From: Echinarachnius parma
Lineage: Eukaryota > Echinodermata > Echinoidea > Clypeasteroida > Echinarachniidae
NCBI GenBank assembly: GCA_037951105.1
Contig: JBAMJV010003289.1
Span: 62,001-126,000, forward strand
Length of the DNA: 64,000 nt
Reading direction: 5' to 3'
In this document: positions 1-11,115 of the stretch, in pieces
How the letters are laid out: each line of letters opens with the position of its first letter
Position numbering within the stretch: the stretch's first letter is position 1
The notes under the pieces: generated by a model
What the model was told of the DNA's origin: nothing
Database searches by the model: none
Seen by the model: the letters and a program-made list of their open reading frames with translations, nothing else
Made by a program: the position numbers and the translations under genes

Positions 1-530
1 CGCTCGGCTCGGCGAACGTGTGAATGTGCAGCCCGCGTGCGTGCGAGCTATGCTGGGGGCGGCCGCGTGTAAACACTCTGTCACACAGCCACGAGTATCC
101 TCAGTCCAGCTCCGCGATGGCTCGCCCCCTTCTCTCTCTCTCCTTTTCTTACTCCTCATCGACATGATCGAGGTGCCAGAGCGGCCCATTGTGAACCATC
201 CATCCGTACGTAATACAAATCATTGTCAACGCAATATTGACAAAACTCTTGCCATGTGTGTCATTACAACGGTTGACCTTTGTTCAGGGCACTCCGTGTG
301 TATGCAGCGCCCCATGTCCGACCATCCCTCAGTTTTCTTGCGACGAATTCAATACCAATGGTCATCTTCAAGTTCGTCTTCGAAGACGCAGCCAGATTGT
401 TTTACCCCGCTCAACGCGTTTTCTCTATTCCCGTGGAAAACAATGACAGAGGTAGCTTTTTTTTTGCCAGTGACTGACTTACGGGCAGAATAAAACTATT
501 TTTGATCGCAAGGATTCCACTTTTGCTCTA
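1..530. other. CpG-rich left edge, no confident gene
   Basis: The first 130 bases are rich in G, C and CpG, unlike the AT-rich sequence that follows. This could be the edge of a promoter or first exon of a gene lying to the left. Several reading frames stay open to about 490 (for example 20-493 and 280-477, plus strand). A short stretch from an ATG in good context at 358 reads MVIFKFVFEDAARLFYP and is followed by a weak GT at 452. I do not recognise a family, and a real exon here is only a guess. Confidence 0.2.
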
Positions 531-674
531 GCTCTGGCATGCCTGGTTAACTCGAGGTAAGTTAATCCTTCTACAACTTATCAAAGTCTTTACACGGCTC
601 CGGCTCTGGCATGCCTGGTTAACTCGAGGTAAGAATAATCCTTCTACAACTTATCAAAGTCTTTACACGGTAAC
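531..674 (+). repeat. 72-bp tandem duplication with a donor-like motif
   Basis: Two nearly identical 72-bp units start at 531 and 603. Each contains CTCGAG followed by GTAAGT (first copy) or GTAAGA (second copy), a good 5' splice-donor consensus. If an upstream exon ends here, the donor has been duplicated. There is no other coding evidence. Confidence 0.6.
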
Positions 675-1095
675 GGGGTGAAAATCTAAACTCTATTGTT
701 GCTACCAACTGTCAAAGGCGAGAGCCGCGAATTGGAAAAGAAAGAACAATTATAATACAACGCTGACAACTAAATGACTTCTTCTTAATACTTGTCAAAA
801 ATGCACAGGTGTTCTGCATAATGAAGACTTATGTATGTATGGAGAATGAAAAAGTACAATTAAGTGTTTATTAATATTTAATTTGTGTACGATTTAAAGA
901 AGATTTTCCCGGACACTCAATTTTCGGGATGTAGGTCGCATCAAGTTTTTAATTCCTACGATGATTTCCCTAACACCAAAATCTTTTGAATGAATGCAGT
1001 TTGCGCAAATTAATTGTTCACAATAATTATGTCGAGAATCTTTGGGTAAGCCATTTCCTGGCTATCTTAGGTTTTAGTGCATGGTCTAAATTATT
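675..1095. other. AT-rich spacer
   Basis: No open frame of useful length, RNA gene or repeat was recognised. It precedes a remnant of the TTAA MITE family. Confidence 0.5.
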
Positions 1096-1545
1096 TTAGT
1101 TTTGGTATAGAGGGCGCTGCAAGAATTGTTTTTGTTTTGTGAGATAATGAAAAGCTGAGTGTAAAATTCGAAAGAGAATACAAATTTAATGGCAGAATAA
1201 ACTTTATTTGATCAAATTCGGTTCAGAAACGGCTGAAATATCAATAAATATATCCGATCGGAATAAATATAGGGCCCAGATTTATTCGATGATTTTTTTT
1301 TAAATAAAAAAAATTCTTACACTATTTCAAAAAATTTTCAAAAGAGGTTTTTAAGTAGTTGTTGATGATCTCTCTAATCATTATTTCCTCAAAACATCAC
1401 ATGCATAATTTTGTATGAAAAAATGGTTGAAACCAATACTTTTTTAGAGATCGACATTTTGTGTTTTTTGAATGATAATAGTCTTTTTACTTAGTCGTTT
1501 GTAATTTTCCATACCTTTTGAGCATGGTGGAGTTATAAATATTAG
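1096..1545 (-). mobile_element. Remnant of TTAA-flanked MITE family (family K1)
   Basis: This segment aligns by eye with the complete copy at 44989-45548 read in the opposite direction. Shared landmarks are GAGGGCGCT, the GAAA...TGAGTGTAAAATT block, CGGTTCAGAAACGGCTGAAATAT, the ..GGGCCC.. block followed by TTATT, GGTTGAAACC and TAT(A)A(A/C)TATTAGTT. The terminal TTAA/AGGGATAGTTGAGT sequences are missing at both ends, so it is an old, worn copy. The strand is given relative to the 44989 copy. Confidence 0.65.
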
Positions 1546-1643
1546 TTACCCTAACCCTAATTTGGCTGCTATATACAGTTAAGATTTGGTGGCTATAAGA
1601 TAGATTTGGTGGCTATAATTTTGATTTAAATAATTTAGGCCAC

Positions 1644-1962
1644 TACCCAGCTAGCCACCTGACGTTGGGCCGATGTCGGAATTTGGTTGCCGGATGTCGG
1701 CATATCGCCGTTGGCTCGAGGTTAAAATGTCCGCCAGCCTAACATCGTCACGACGTCATTTTTGTGATATATTGGCATAAGGTCATTTTCCGACAATGGC
1801 CCAACATCATGTCATGAGATGATGTTGGGCCATTGTCGGAAAATGACGTTATGCCAATATATCACAAAAATGACGTCGTGACGATGTTGAGCCAACGGCG
1901 ATATGCCGACATCCGGCAACCAAATTCCGACATCGGCCCAACGTCAGGTGGCTAGCTGGGTA
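1644..1962. mobile_element. Palindromic MITE with about 155-bp arms
   Basis: TACCCAGCTAGCCACCTGAC at the left end is matched by its reverse complement at the right end. The two halves pair along almost the whole length around a centre near 1815. The ends are TA-CCCAG and CTGGG-TA, which suggests a TA target duplication of Tc1/mariner type. The left arm has a short extra segment (about 1720-1735) absent from the right arm. There is no coding capacity. The RNA or single strand would form a very long hairpin. Confidence 0.85.
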
Positions 1963-4100
1963 ACCCCTCTCGTCTACATCTATTCTTCATAATTATATAA
2001 GATTTTTTTTCTTCAAACGTGATATTTGAAGCTTCAATAAAATATCTATATAATGGTAAGATTCTTCTGAATGATGTGATAGTTTTGTAGAAAAGGAATA
2101 CTGTCTTCCTAGTGGAAATGGTACAAATTGATGTAAGATCAATTTAATATCTTCTACTGCCTATTGACTTTCATTAAAATCGAACGCGTCTATCTCCAAC
2201 TAACTCCATAATTAGGAAGTAAAACGAAAAAAGAGAAGAAGAGAAATTTGAAAGCTCCAAGTGATTTTGGTTGAATTTGACAAAGTTTGAAATATTAGTA
2301 GAATTCAAATTACATTAATATGCATATTTGTAAAAAAAAAAGGTTACAATCTTACCAAAATACTCGAAATATCAACAATGTATGTTTGCACGCTTGATTG
2401 AATGTATTGACATGTTTTGACAAGAACAAAATGTGCATTAAATACTATATTAGCTTGCCACTCTGTCTTCGGATAAGAAACGTCCATACTCGATAGTTTA
2501 ACATCCGAACACTTCAATCGTAAATATCTTTTGAACGAAATGGAAATTTGAAAAACCGAAACCTGTCCTGTGCTTTTATTGTTAATATGAATATGACAAG
2601 GTATGAGAGAACCACTAGAGTTCCAAGTAAGTTTTGAGGATATTGACAATGTTACTATTAAGTCTCTTTAAGTTTTATTTCCTATTATCAAGTTAAAGAA
2701 TACTGATGACCCAATATTAGAAAGGGTTTTCTAATAAGTGATGTAGCCTGTATTCAAAATTGTTGACACAACTTCATAACGACTGACATCATGGATATGT
2801 CCGTGTGAGGCGTGTTCATTGTAATTTGAAGAAGTATATTATATTTTAATACATCGATTGGTGTACGAAACGCTGTGTTTGCAAACTCTTATAATATTAT
2901 ATTGGAGAATGTTAATTATAGCGTAAAGAATCTGTTACGTCCGATCACGTATAAATTATTTATTACTTACACTGAAAGAACATAGAATGACATACAAGAG
3001 AATAAAGGAAAGAATACAAGGGTTGGACTACAAATATGATCTCATTTATTATCCTGTCTTATCTTATTTCTTGGTGATCTAATGCGAAAAGTAAAATAGT
3101 GATGAAACACCAGTTAATTGGAGGCTGAATGTTTAATTGAATGGCGTCTTTCTGGCTCTAGAAACATGATAAATAATACATACATTAACAGGACCAAATG
3201 ATAACAAGTTAGGAGGCTAATTGGCTTTTAAAGATGCTTGGTAGGCTTGACGTAGGGCAGATTGCACAACTGTTCATTGTGGAGGTGATATATCAACATT
3301 CATGCAATATGTGTGTAATGGCCTTGTATAACACGAATGTTCTTTGTGGAAATTATCAATGTATCAGAATATATCTTAACTTCGTAAGGTTCTATAATTA
3401 AAACATTACAGTCATGTTCCGCTCCTCCTACTCCGGTGATTTAATTTGTTTTAATTTCATTTATTTTGATTTGTGCTTGTATCTTATAAGCCCAAACTAA
3501 TCCGTTCGCAATTACATTTTCATAGATATTTTGCAAACATAGGCAGTTAATTTGCTATTTGACTCTCCCGGCTACCCAACTGTTGTTTTTGAGCGTGGCA
3601 ACGAGGCGAACCAGTCATTCTTATTTAAGAGCCATTACAGGCCTTAACATCCGCTTAAATTTATCAAACAACTTATTTATGAATAATTATTTTAATACAA
3701 ATAATTTGTAAATATTTCGATGCGACTATACTGTTAATGTGTACCAATCCTGCCCGTATGCAATTTTCTTTTCTATTGTCAGAACGAAAAAAATAAGAGT
3801 TTTGGTAAATCGTTTAAAGAAATGGCAAATAAAGGAATTATATATTTTTTCTTTCGCCTTCTCGGCATTTATTCATTACTGCACATTTCATACAAATTTA
3901 CAAGTCATGCACTTTTTACGATTGGTTAACAACTAGAAGCACATTTTTAAAGCATTTGGTAAATTTTGCAGTGTCTGTTTTCCTTCTTTAGAAAGATAAT
4001 CATTTATCTGCATGCGTGAGTAAACTTCTTTTAAGAACATAAACCATAATTTGTTTTTCCTCTCATCTTTTCCAAGGTTGTTTCGAATGACTATCAATTT
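1963..4100. other. Intergenic AT-rich sequence
   Basis: Only short shadow reading frames are present (for example 2344-2649 minus and 3739-3936 plus), with no recognisable domain. No RNA gene or clear repeat was seen. Confidence 0.5.
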
Positions 4101-4403
4101 TTAAATACTCCAAAAAGCTAACGTTAAAATATCATTAATTTTTTTGTCTGTATTTCTCTTCAATAAGGTAAATGTGTTAATTTCTACGTGGATGTTATAA
4201 ACTTTTTGCACCATCTGCGTAAACTTTCTAAAGAACGTGTCATTCATGGTGCATTTAAAAAAAGCGTGTTCTATGTCTTCTTTACATTGACATGCTTCAC
4301 ATGTATCTGTGAAGGAATTATATAGTGAGGTTGCAAAATGAAGAAATGTTAATTTCATATATTTTATCACTTTTAATTCATACGAAAAGAGCAGGAATAT
4401 CAA
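4101..4403 (-). mobile_element. C-terminal remnant of an L1-like retrotransposon
   Basis: The minus-strand frame (100 aa) has the cysteine/histidine cluster CEACQCKEDIEHAFFKC, the C..C...H....C pattern found near the C-terminus of L1/Tx1-type LINE proteins. It is preceded by the usual hydrophobic and basic stretch and followed by a region rich in K, F and I. No reverse transcriptase core is left. The sequence is clearly different from the nearly complete LINE at 27611-32962, so it belongs to another subfamily. Confidence 0.55.
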
Positions 4404-5684
4404 TACAAGGAACCAGAGTGTATATATTTGTATGTTTTACAGTTTACAAAATCTGTAACGATTGTAATTACGGTCAAAGAGAGTGCAAGGTGATATAAAT
4501 GCCTCAAGATAGTAATTTAAGCAAGCCCAATTTAACTCGAACGATACAGAAATAAAGAAAATAAATAATTAGAGGAACGGACGCTGTGAAAGTATTCAAT
4601 TTCTGTATACAACTTTAACGATCAGCATATCAGAGGTGACACATGGCTCAATAGATGCTGTACAATTATGAACGTGTATTGTGCGAACTCGTATACCTAC
4701 GGCATCTTGAGAGTTAAGGTGGGAGTGACCCGTACAGTCGGGAAGCAAGTTCTTGACCGAACAATGGCGCGGGAAAGTTGCATGCTCCCAGCCCAAGGGG
4801 GCTAGTGGGGCCACAAAATGGTGTAAACTTGTCTTGAAGGTTATTTGGAGGAAGCATTGGATTACATTCCCTATACTATCGATGAATAGGCTTCTATGGC
4901 AGAGGGTTAGAAAGTTCTTTGTACATCGGAGGAAGGATGAAGACGGATGATATTTATTTTACCAGCTGTCTTAAAAAGTTCCGACTTTCCAACTTAAAGG
5001 TATTTGGGAACTTGGTCCAAACCATTAGTTGGATGGTCAACATATGATTAGAATTATCATTATTTAGTCATGTTGATTTTATGCAGTGCTTGGAAGAGTA
5101 GTGTTCACGTGTTCGTCACTACCCTGGGTAAATCAAACGTTATCATAATTATTATTATGTATGCATGCAAAATAATCTGTGAAAGTTTCATGTCAAAGAG
5201 AACTGCTTTAGCATGTTAAGCTAAGACATGAGGGAAAATGAAGACAATAAAAAAAAAAAAAAAGACGTTTGGATGAGAGTTACACGCAACGCTTGTAAAC
5301 AAAATCTTATTTATGTTCATATCTTGATCATTTTTGCGAACTTTTGTTTTATCATGCAATGAGGCAACCATACACGTAGGACTACAAATATTTCATCTTC
5401 CACTATTAACTTTGCAATAAGTCCTCCTACAGTGTTACCGAGTACCTTTAAGAGTGTGAATGACATAGCCAAGAAAGGTGTTTATTTTCTCATGGCATTA
5501 GAAGGGTTGGATTTCATTGGAGTTCATTATCATCACCTTAAGCAATTGTCCCACTTTAGTATTAAGTTTTATTGAAAGAATCGATGCATTTTAAATCTAG
5601 GTTATTATTTTCAAGAAAAATGGTGACGTGCGTGATGCTAAAAATACAAATTTGAATTAAAATTGTATTCAAGGATACACAAAC
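4404..5684. other. Intergenic sequence
   Basis: No gene was recognised. It holds a short poly-A run at 5249-5263 and scattered AT-rich sequence. Confidence 0.5.
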
Positions 5685-5742
5685 ACACACCATATGCACA
5701 CACAAACACACGCACGGAAACACATATTGACACGTACACACA

Positions 5743-5787
<45 letters not shown>
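5685..5787. repeat. (CA)n microsatellite
   Basis: An imperfect then perfect CA-dinucleotide tract, purest at about 5744-5787. The minus-strand VCVCVC-type frame over it is an artefact of the repeat. Confidence 0.95.
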
Positions 5788-5788
<1 letters not shown>

Positions 5789-7764
5789 AATTAACACAAA
5801 CATACATAAACTCAAATAAATAAACAAACATACACAATTATAGTTCTACACATTTACAAACGTGCACTGTGTTTCTAATTTGTATACGTAATTTAAAGAA
5901 ACTTTAATACCAAAACCTTTCGCTAAAATGTTAAATGGTTAACACTATCATTCAATGCAATAATATACGTAATCACCGAACACCGGGCACCGAACAAACG
6001 TATTTATATATTTATAAACTATATGCAGGATACTTTAAAATTATAAGTTTGAACACACATGCAATAATTATTTTTTTAATTTTTATTTGCTGAATATATG
6101 CCACGTTGATTATGTCTTGGAATTGAATACAGTTTAGACAAATATCTTTATTGGAAAACAATGCAGAAACATATCTCCAAAATCCAAATAAAAAAACAAA
6201 AATTTTATTGCTGTAATGTTTGATTTCCGTTTGGTTTTTATTTAAGACTATATTTGTTTAACATTGCTGCATTATGGGCAATAGAAAATGATGTAAATTG
6301 TTGTAAAGGTATTACAATGATGATACAGTGTATCAATTCAGACAACAGTGAAAGAGTGCAACAAGTGTATACAAGTTGAAAAAACAAATTTTTAAGATTT
6401 AACTTACAGTCTATTTTACAGCGCTATGTCATTTAAAAGTTCGCCCCTGCGAATTTCAAACTTCATAGAGAGATCCTAATTCAGTTACGAAATAACTATT
6501 AGCCCATTTCAGCCATATCTCACCGTTATGTATACATATAATGGTAGTGAAGGGCAAATATTTGTATCAAATATCTTTGGAGTAATTACTGTTTGATTAG
6601 GCGTATATGGACTATACATCTCTATTGTTCATTTCGGGAATGTGTTGTCAGTTCTGTATTATTACAGACGTCACCTTGACTGAAGCCTGGTGAAAAAAAT
6701 GCGGTGTTTAGATTGGGGAAGGATAATAAAAGGCCATTTGCAGATGGTCCCCTCGGATCTTCAGTGCAAAGTAATATTGTCAATGGCCCTTTTGTAAACT
6801 GGTAACCGCAGCTGTACAGAGTGTAGACAATATTCCTGTCATATCGTAGTCGCTCGCAAGTCCCCCTTGTCAAGCCCAAACACCCGTACAAGTTTTTATC
6901 GCCTTGGTAGACGCGGGAAAACCCGCGGCGGACTAGGGTACAAAAATTGGCGACTTCGGACTTCGATCAAATTTCAATGGCGTCTGACAGTTATCTTTGC
7001 AGATAAGAGATAATGAAACAGTTGGTAGCAGGACTGACGAAAACAAAATCAACAGTCAAAACTTTTCTTTTGTGGGCATATTAAAAATAGCGGCGTGCGT
7101 CGATAGTTGACAATGACCCGTCAAAGTCGTATACAACTGATTAATTAACTGGTTCATAAATCATTAATTTATTCTTTTCTCGATAACCCATTTACAATTA
7201 TATCGGCTCGTGCTCGAGTGCTCGAGTTCCAGTATTACCGGTCTGGTGAGTGGCCGTTTATAATCCTCTCTACCTTTAAACAAAAATATATATTTTCCAG
7301 GCGGGTGATACTTATCTTATTTAAAGAGGTGAGCCGTTTTCAGGTTAACTCGAAGATAAAATCGTAATGCCAGTAAAGGCAGTAATCGCCATGGCGGGAA
7401 ACTTAAGAACGTTACCATGTTTCATTTTCTAAATTTGATTTCAATTGAACATTGATCATCGGATGATAAGGTTTATAGTCTTTGTATCAACATATTGAAA
7501 TGCTAGATAATGAAGGAGTTTTTCTTCTGTTATTTTTTTAACGTAGACATGAGAAAGAGCAAACTTCGTTTAAAAGTCTGAATGAATTTCGCCTTAGAGC
7601 AATGATCGTTTGAAATCAGTTTGCTGATATGACTTACAAATGATACACATAATGAAAAAAAAAGTGCATTCATAATCTAAACAAATCGCTGAAATAAGTA
7701 TTAAGAAATAACTTGTGGTTATATAGCCGTTAAAGTGATATTATACATTTTTTTTTATTATATA
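5788..7764. other. Intergenic sequence with a GC-rich hairpin
   Basis: No gene was recognised. At 6912-6927 CGCGGG and CCCGCG pair around an AAAA loop, a strong small hairpin in AT-rich surroundings. A minus-strand open frame at 6622-6891 has no recognisable domain. Confidence 0.45.
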
Positions 7765-8160
7765 AGATAGGTTTAGAGGGCGCAATTAATATTTTCTGTG
7801 AGTTATTGAAACACTAAGTATAATATATGAAAAAAACACAATTTTAAAGACAGCGTAACTTTGTTGAAATACAGCTGAAATAATTTATATCCGATTGGAA
7901 TAAATGTTGGGGCCCAACATATATTCAATGATTTAAGAAAATATGTATAAATCCTACACATTTTTGAAAATATACCAAAATGGCTTCAAATTTAGTTTTG
8001 ATGATCTCTGCATAATGATGAATTATTTTAACCAAACATCACATTCACATGTTTTTTAAAGATACAAAATGGTTTAAAGTGAATCAATACATGCACTTTT
8101 TGTTTCTTATTGTTTAATGAAAATGCAAGGAATAATCATAAAGGATGAGGATAAGAAGAA
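7765..8160 (-). mobile_element. Second worn remnant of MITE family K1
   Basis: It shares landmarks in order with the remnant at 1096-1545: GAGGGCGC, the GTGAGTTATTGAAA block, CAGCTGAAAT, ATATCCGATTGGAATAAATG, GGGGCCCA, the GATGATCTCT block, ACATCACAT and GGTTTAAAGT. The ends are not preserved. Confidence 0.55.
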
Positions 8161-9038
8161 GTAATACCTGTGTTTAATTGCTTGAGCTATAATTTCTTTA
8201 ATTTAAGCATACCGTCTGTTTGTTCCCGGCTTCAAATGAAATAATGACGCAAATAAAGACTATTCTTCTAGATTCGACCTACATTAATCAGATAGTTCTT
8301 CGTGAAGATAATGGAAGTGGACTGCATATAAAGTTTCGATGCAAAACGTAATAAACGCCAGTTTTGAAAATGTTGACGTAATTACAAAACGTAAATAGAA
8401 AAAGATGCCTTTCAAATCATATGAATCAATGTATTTCTTTGAAGTATATTAATAGTATCACATAATTATTTGCTTTATATTTCAGCAGTTTCAATCGTAA
8501 ATATGTCAACATAACAAAAACGGATATATTGCGTTTTGCTTTTCGTATGATTCAAGACATGCCATTTCGTTTGTTTTTTAGTATGTTTTTTTAGGATGTT
8601 TTTAGTATAATAATTTATATCAGTTATTATTAGTATATTTGTTAATATGTCTTTGAATTCAAACATCCGCTAGACCTTCATAAAACAATAATTACAATAT
8701 TTTCAATATCATGTGATGATGTCATTGCAAAACAAAATATATTATGATGAATTCTTCATCAACATAGTAATAATAGAAGTATGACTTGAATCAATATAAT
8801 GAAACCATGAAACGATTCTGTTTCATATTATATTTTCCGTTTAATTATAAATTACAACAATTACAACAATTGAAATGACGCACTTGTCTTGTTTCATTAA
8901 GACAAAGAAAGTAGTTTTATGTAATTGTATCAAATGATATTTATTAGCTACCTTTGCTTGCTCTAATCAAAATTAAAACTCGTTCGTACATCAGGTTTAA
9001 TATACCAAACATAATAATGGCATGGTGCTTTAATTGTA
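8161..9038. other. Intergenic AT-rich sequence
   Basis: I see only short shadow frames; no domain, RNA or repeat is recognisable. Confidence 0.45.
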
Positions 9039-9271
9039 ATGGCCTAGTCACACTACCCCGTTTCTCCTTCCGATTCCTATCCGTTTGACATCCGGAAGGT
9101 ACAAGCAGGAAAGGCCATGCTGCGGACCAAGTTCGGAATGGACTAGTATATAGGATACCTTTAATTCGTACGGCTACGTTTCGCGTGACGTCATGTAATT
9201 TCAAAATTTGCTAGATACTGATCGTTTCGCCACATTTCGGACGGAGAAACGGTTCAGTGGGACTAGGCCAT
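9039..9271. mobile_element. MITE with GGCCTAGTC inverted ends, copy 1
   Basis: Starts ATGGCCTAGTCACACT and ends AGTGGGACTAGGCCAT, an inverted pair. The inside matches the element at 24762-24985 in several blocks (CGTTTGACATCCG, ACCAAGTTCGGAA, CTTTTAATTCG, TACGTTTCGCGTGA and related). No coding capacity. Confidence 0.7.
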
Positions 9272-10736
9272 GATGAAGCCAAGTTTCCTCACTCAATTTA
9301 CTATAAACAACATGAACTAATATACAATTGTATATTTGTTGATATTTATACCATAACTTGTATAATTAGTTCTTATCATTATTCTTTCGATAATTAGATA
9401 ATTACACATTCACTTTGCAAAATGTATTAATTTGTAGTCTTGTTTCACTGTTTAAAAAAAATATTATTACAAATTGACAAATTACTATTTGCATTAAAAA
9501 AACTACTTGATAAATTGCCTATTTCAAAGAAAATCTGATGAGCAATGTTAGAATAACAAGTTAGAACTCATATATTCAAATATATATATGATAACATACA
9601 TTCATACATTCAAACACACACTGATATTCGGACACACATACACAACAACAACAACAACATTATAAATGCCAATGAAACAAATCTGGACTTAACCATAGAT
9701 GTCCATTCTTCAAAGCATCCTTCCTTGGAATTACTTCTTCATAAATATCGCCAGAAGAAAAAAAAGTGATTGTCTTTCTGCCGACAATCATCGTTCCCTT
9801 TATTTTCCCCCGATAATGTTTATGGCCAATTTTATATGACTTCCATCATAAAGTAAAGTAATAATACAATTCCAAAGTCGGCATCGATAGTACTTTAACC
9901 TTTCTCCTTTACCTGTGTTCGCCAGGTGTGCCATGGCATTTCGGAGACGAAAAAAGTACATTCGCTTCTTGCCCTTTAGCCATTCCTTAAAGACAATATC
10001 CGTGAATTGAACGCTAAAAAAAATCTAAAATCACATGTATATATTTCTGTAAGAAGTGAACAGTTTTAATTTCATAAAGAATAAACTTAGAGTCTTGATT
10101 TGACGGTGTCTGCAAAAATCTGACGGACGCCTTTACTTGGGGACGCCGTTCGGGGACATTTTGTTTTAGATTTATTTCCTTTCAGATAGAAGGCAACATG
10201 GACAGGTGGAATTGTAATTTGTATGGTTTATTTAAGGCACTTTATTGTCTGTTCGCAATGTTTGTTAGCAGTTCACTGATAACATGGATAAGAATATCGT
10301 ATTTATTACCATAAATGTATTTGCTTTTATTTAAATGCGATCGAAGCATAAATCTTTCAAGTTCAAGATTTTTAAAAGAGAGGAGATAAGCCTTATGACT
10401 TTGAAATATAATTATGATCTATTTTTTCGACCAGAGGTTTTTCAATAATCAGATATGAATTCATGAAGGAAATCATTAATCTGAGATGTTTGCTTCATGG
10501 GAATACATAGCCGGGATCATTTTGAAAGCCTCAAGAAATTAAGTAAAAACTACAACTCTATATAGTTGTAAACCACCCTTTTTGTTCATACCATCAATTT
10601 GTAAACATTTTCTATGACAACCATCTTTTATGGAATAAATTCATATACATTCAAATTAAACAATTCTTACAGAAACACCGGGTCTTCTCATTAGTCGCCG
10701 CTTCTCGAACGTCGTCCAACCAGGCGATTGATCATC
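9272..10736. other. Upstream flank of the P450 gene
   Basis: AT-rich sequence with a short CAA repeat at about 9640-9660. A TATATAG motif at about 10560 lies some 175 bases upstream of the P450 start and could be a TATA box, but the transcription start cannot be placed from sequence alone. Confidence 0.35.
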
Positions 10737-11115
10737 ATGGCGCTGTCCGTCTCCGGAGTCGTTCAGGCGCTCGTACCGTCGATGTCGACCTCCATCCTCA
10801 TCGTTCTCCTTCTCATCTGCGTAGTCCTACTAACGTTGCATCTCCAGCTGAAACCCAAGGGATTTCCGCCCGGACCGCGGGGCCTGCCACTCGTAGGCAA
10901 CGCCTTCGATTTCGGTCGCGACGACGCATTTGCCGATACGTTCTTGCAGTACTCGAAGAAGTATGGCCCGGTGTTCAGCGTCCAGATCGGACTTAGCAAC
11001 GACGTAGTCGTCAACGGAGCCGAAATGATCAAGACGCTCCTCGTAAAAAAGGGATTGGACTTTGCCGACAAGCCCCATCTTGTGGAGGCAGATCTGTACA
11101 ACAAAGAAAGGAGAG
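10737..11115 (+). CDS. P450 exon 1 (membrane anchor, proline hinge)
   Basis: Starts at the ATG at 10737, the first ATG of this frame, and encodes 126 codons plus one base. Residues 18-38 are strongly hydrophobic (ILIVLLLICVVLL), followed by LKPKGFPPGPRGLPLVGN, the classic anchor-plus-proline-rich hinge of microsomal P450s. It ends ERRG across the GT at 11116. Confidence 0.9.

Noticed and set aside
5562-5837. Cys/Val-rich minus-strand frame
   Set aside because: Translation of the (CA)n tract.
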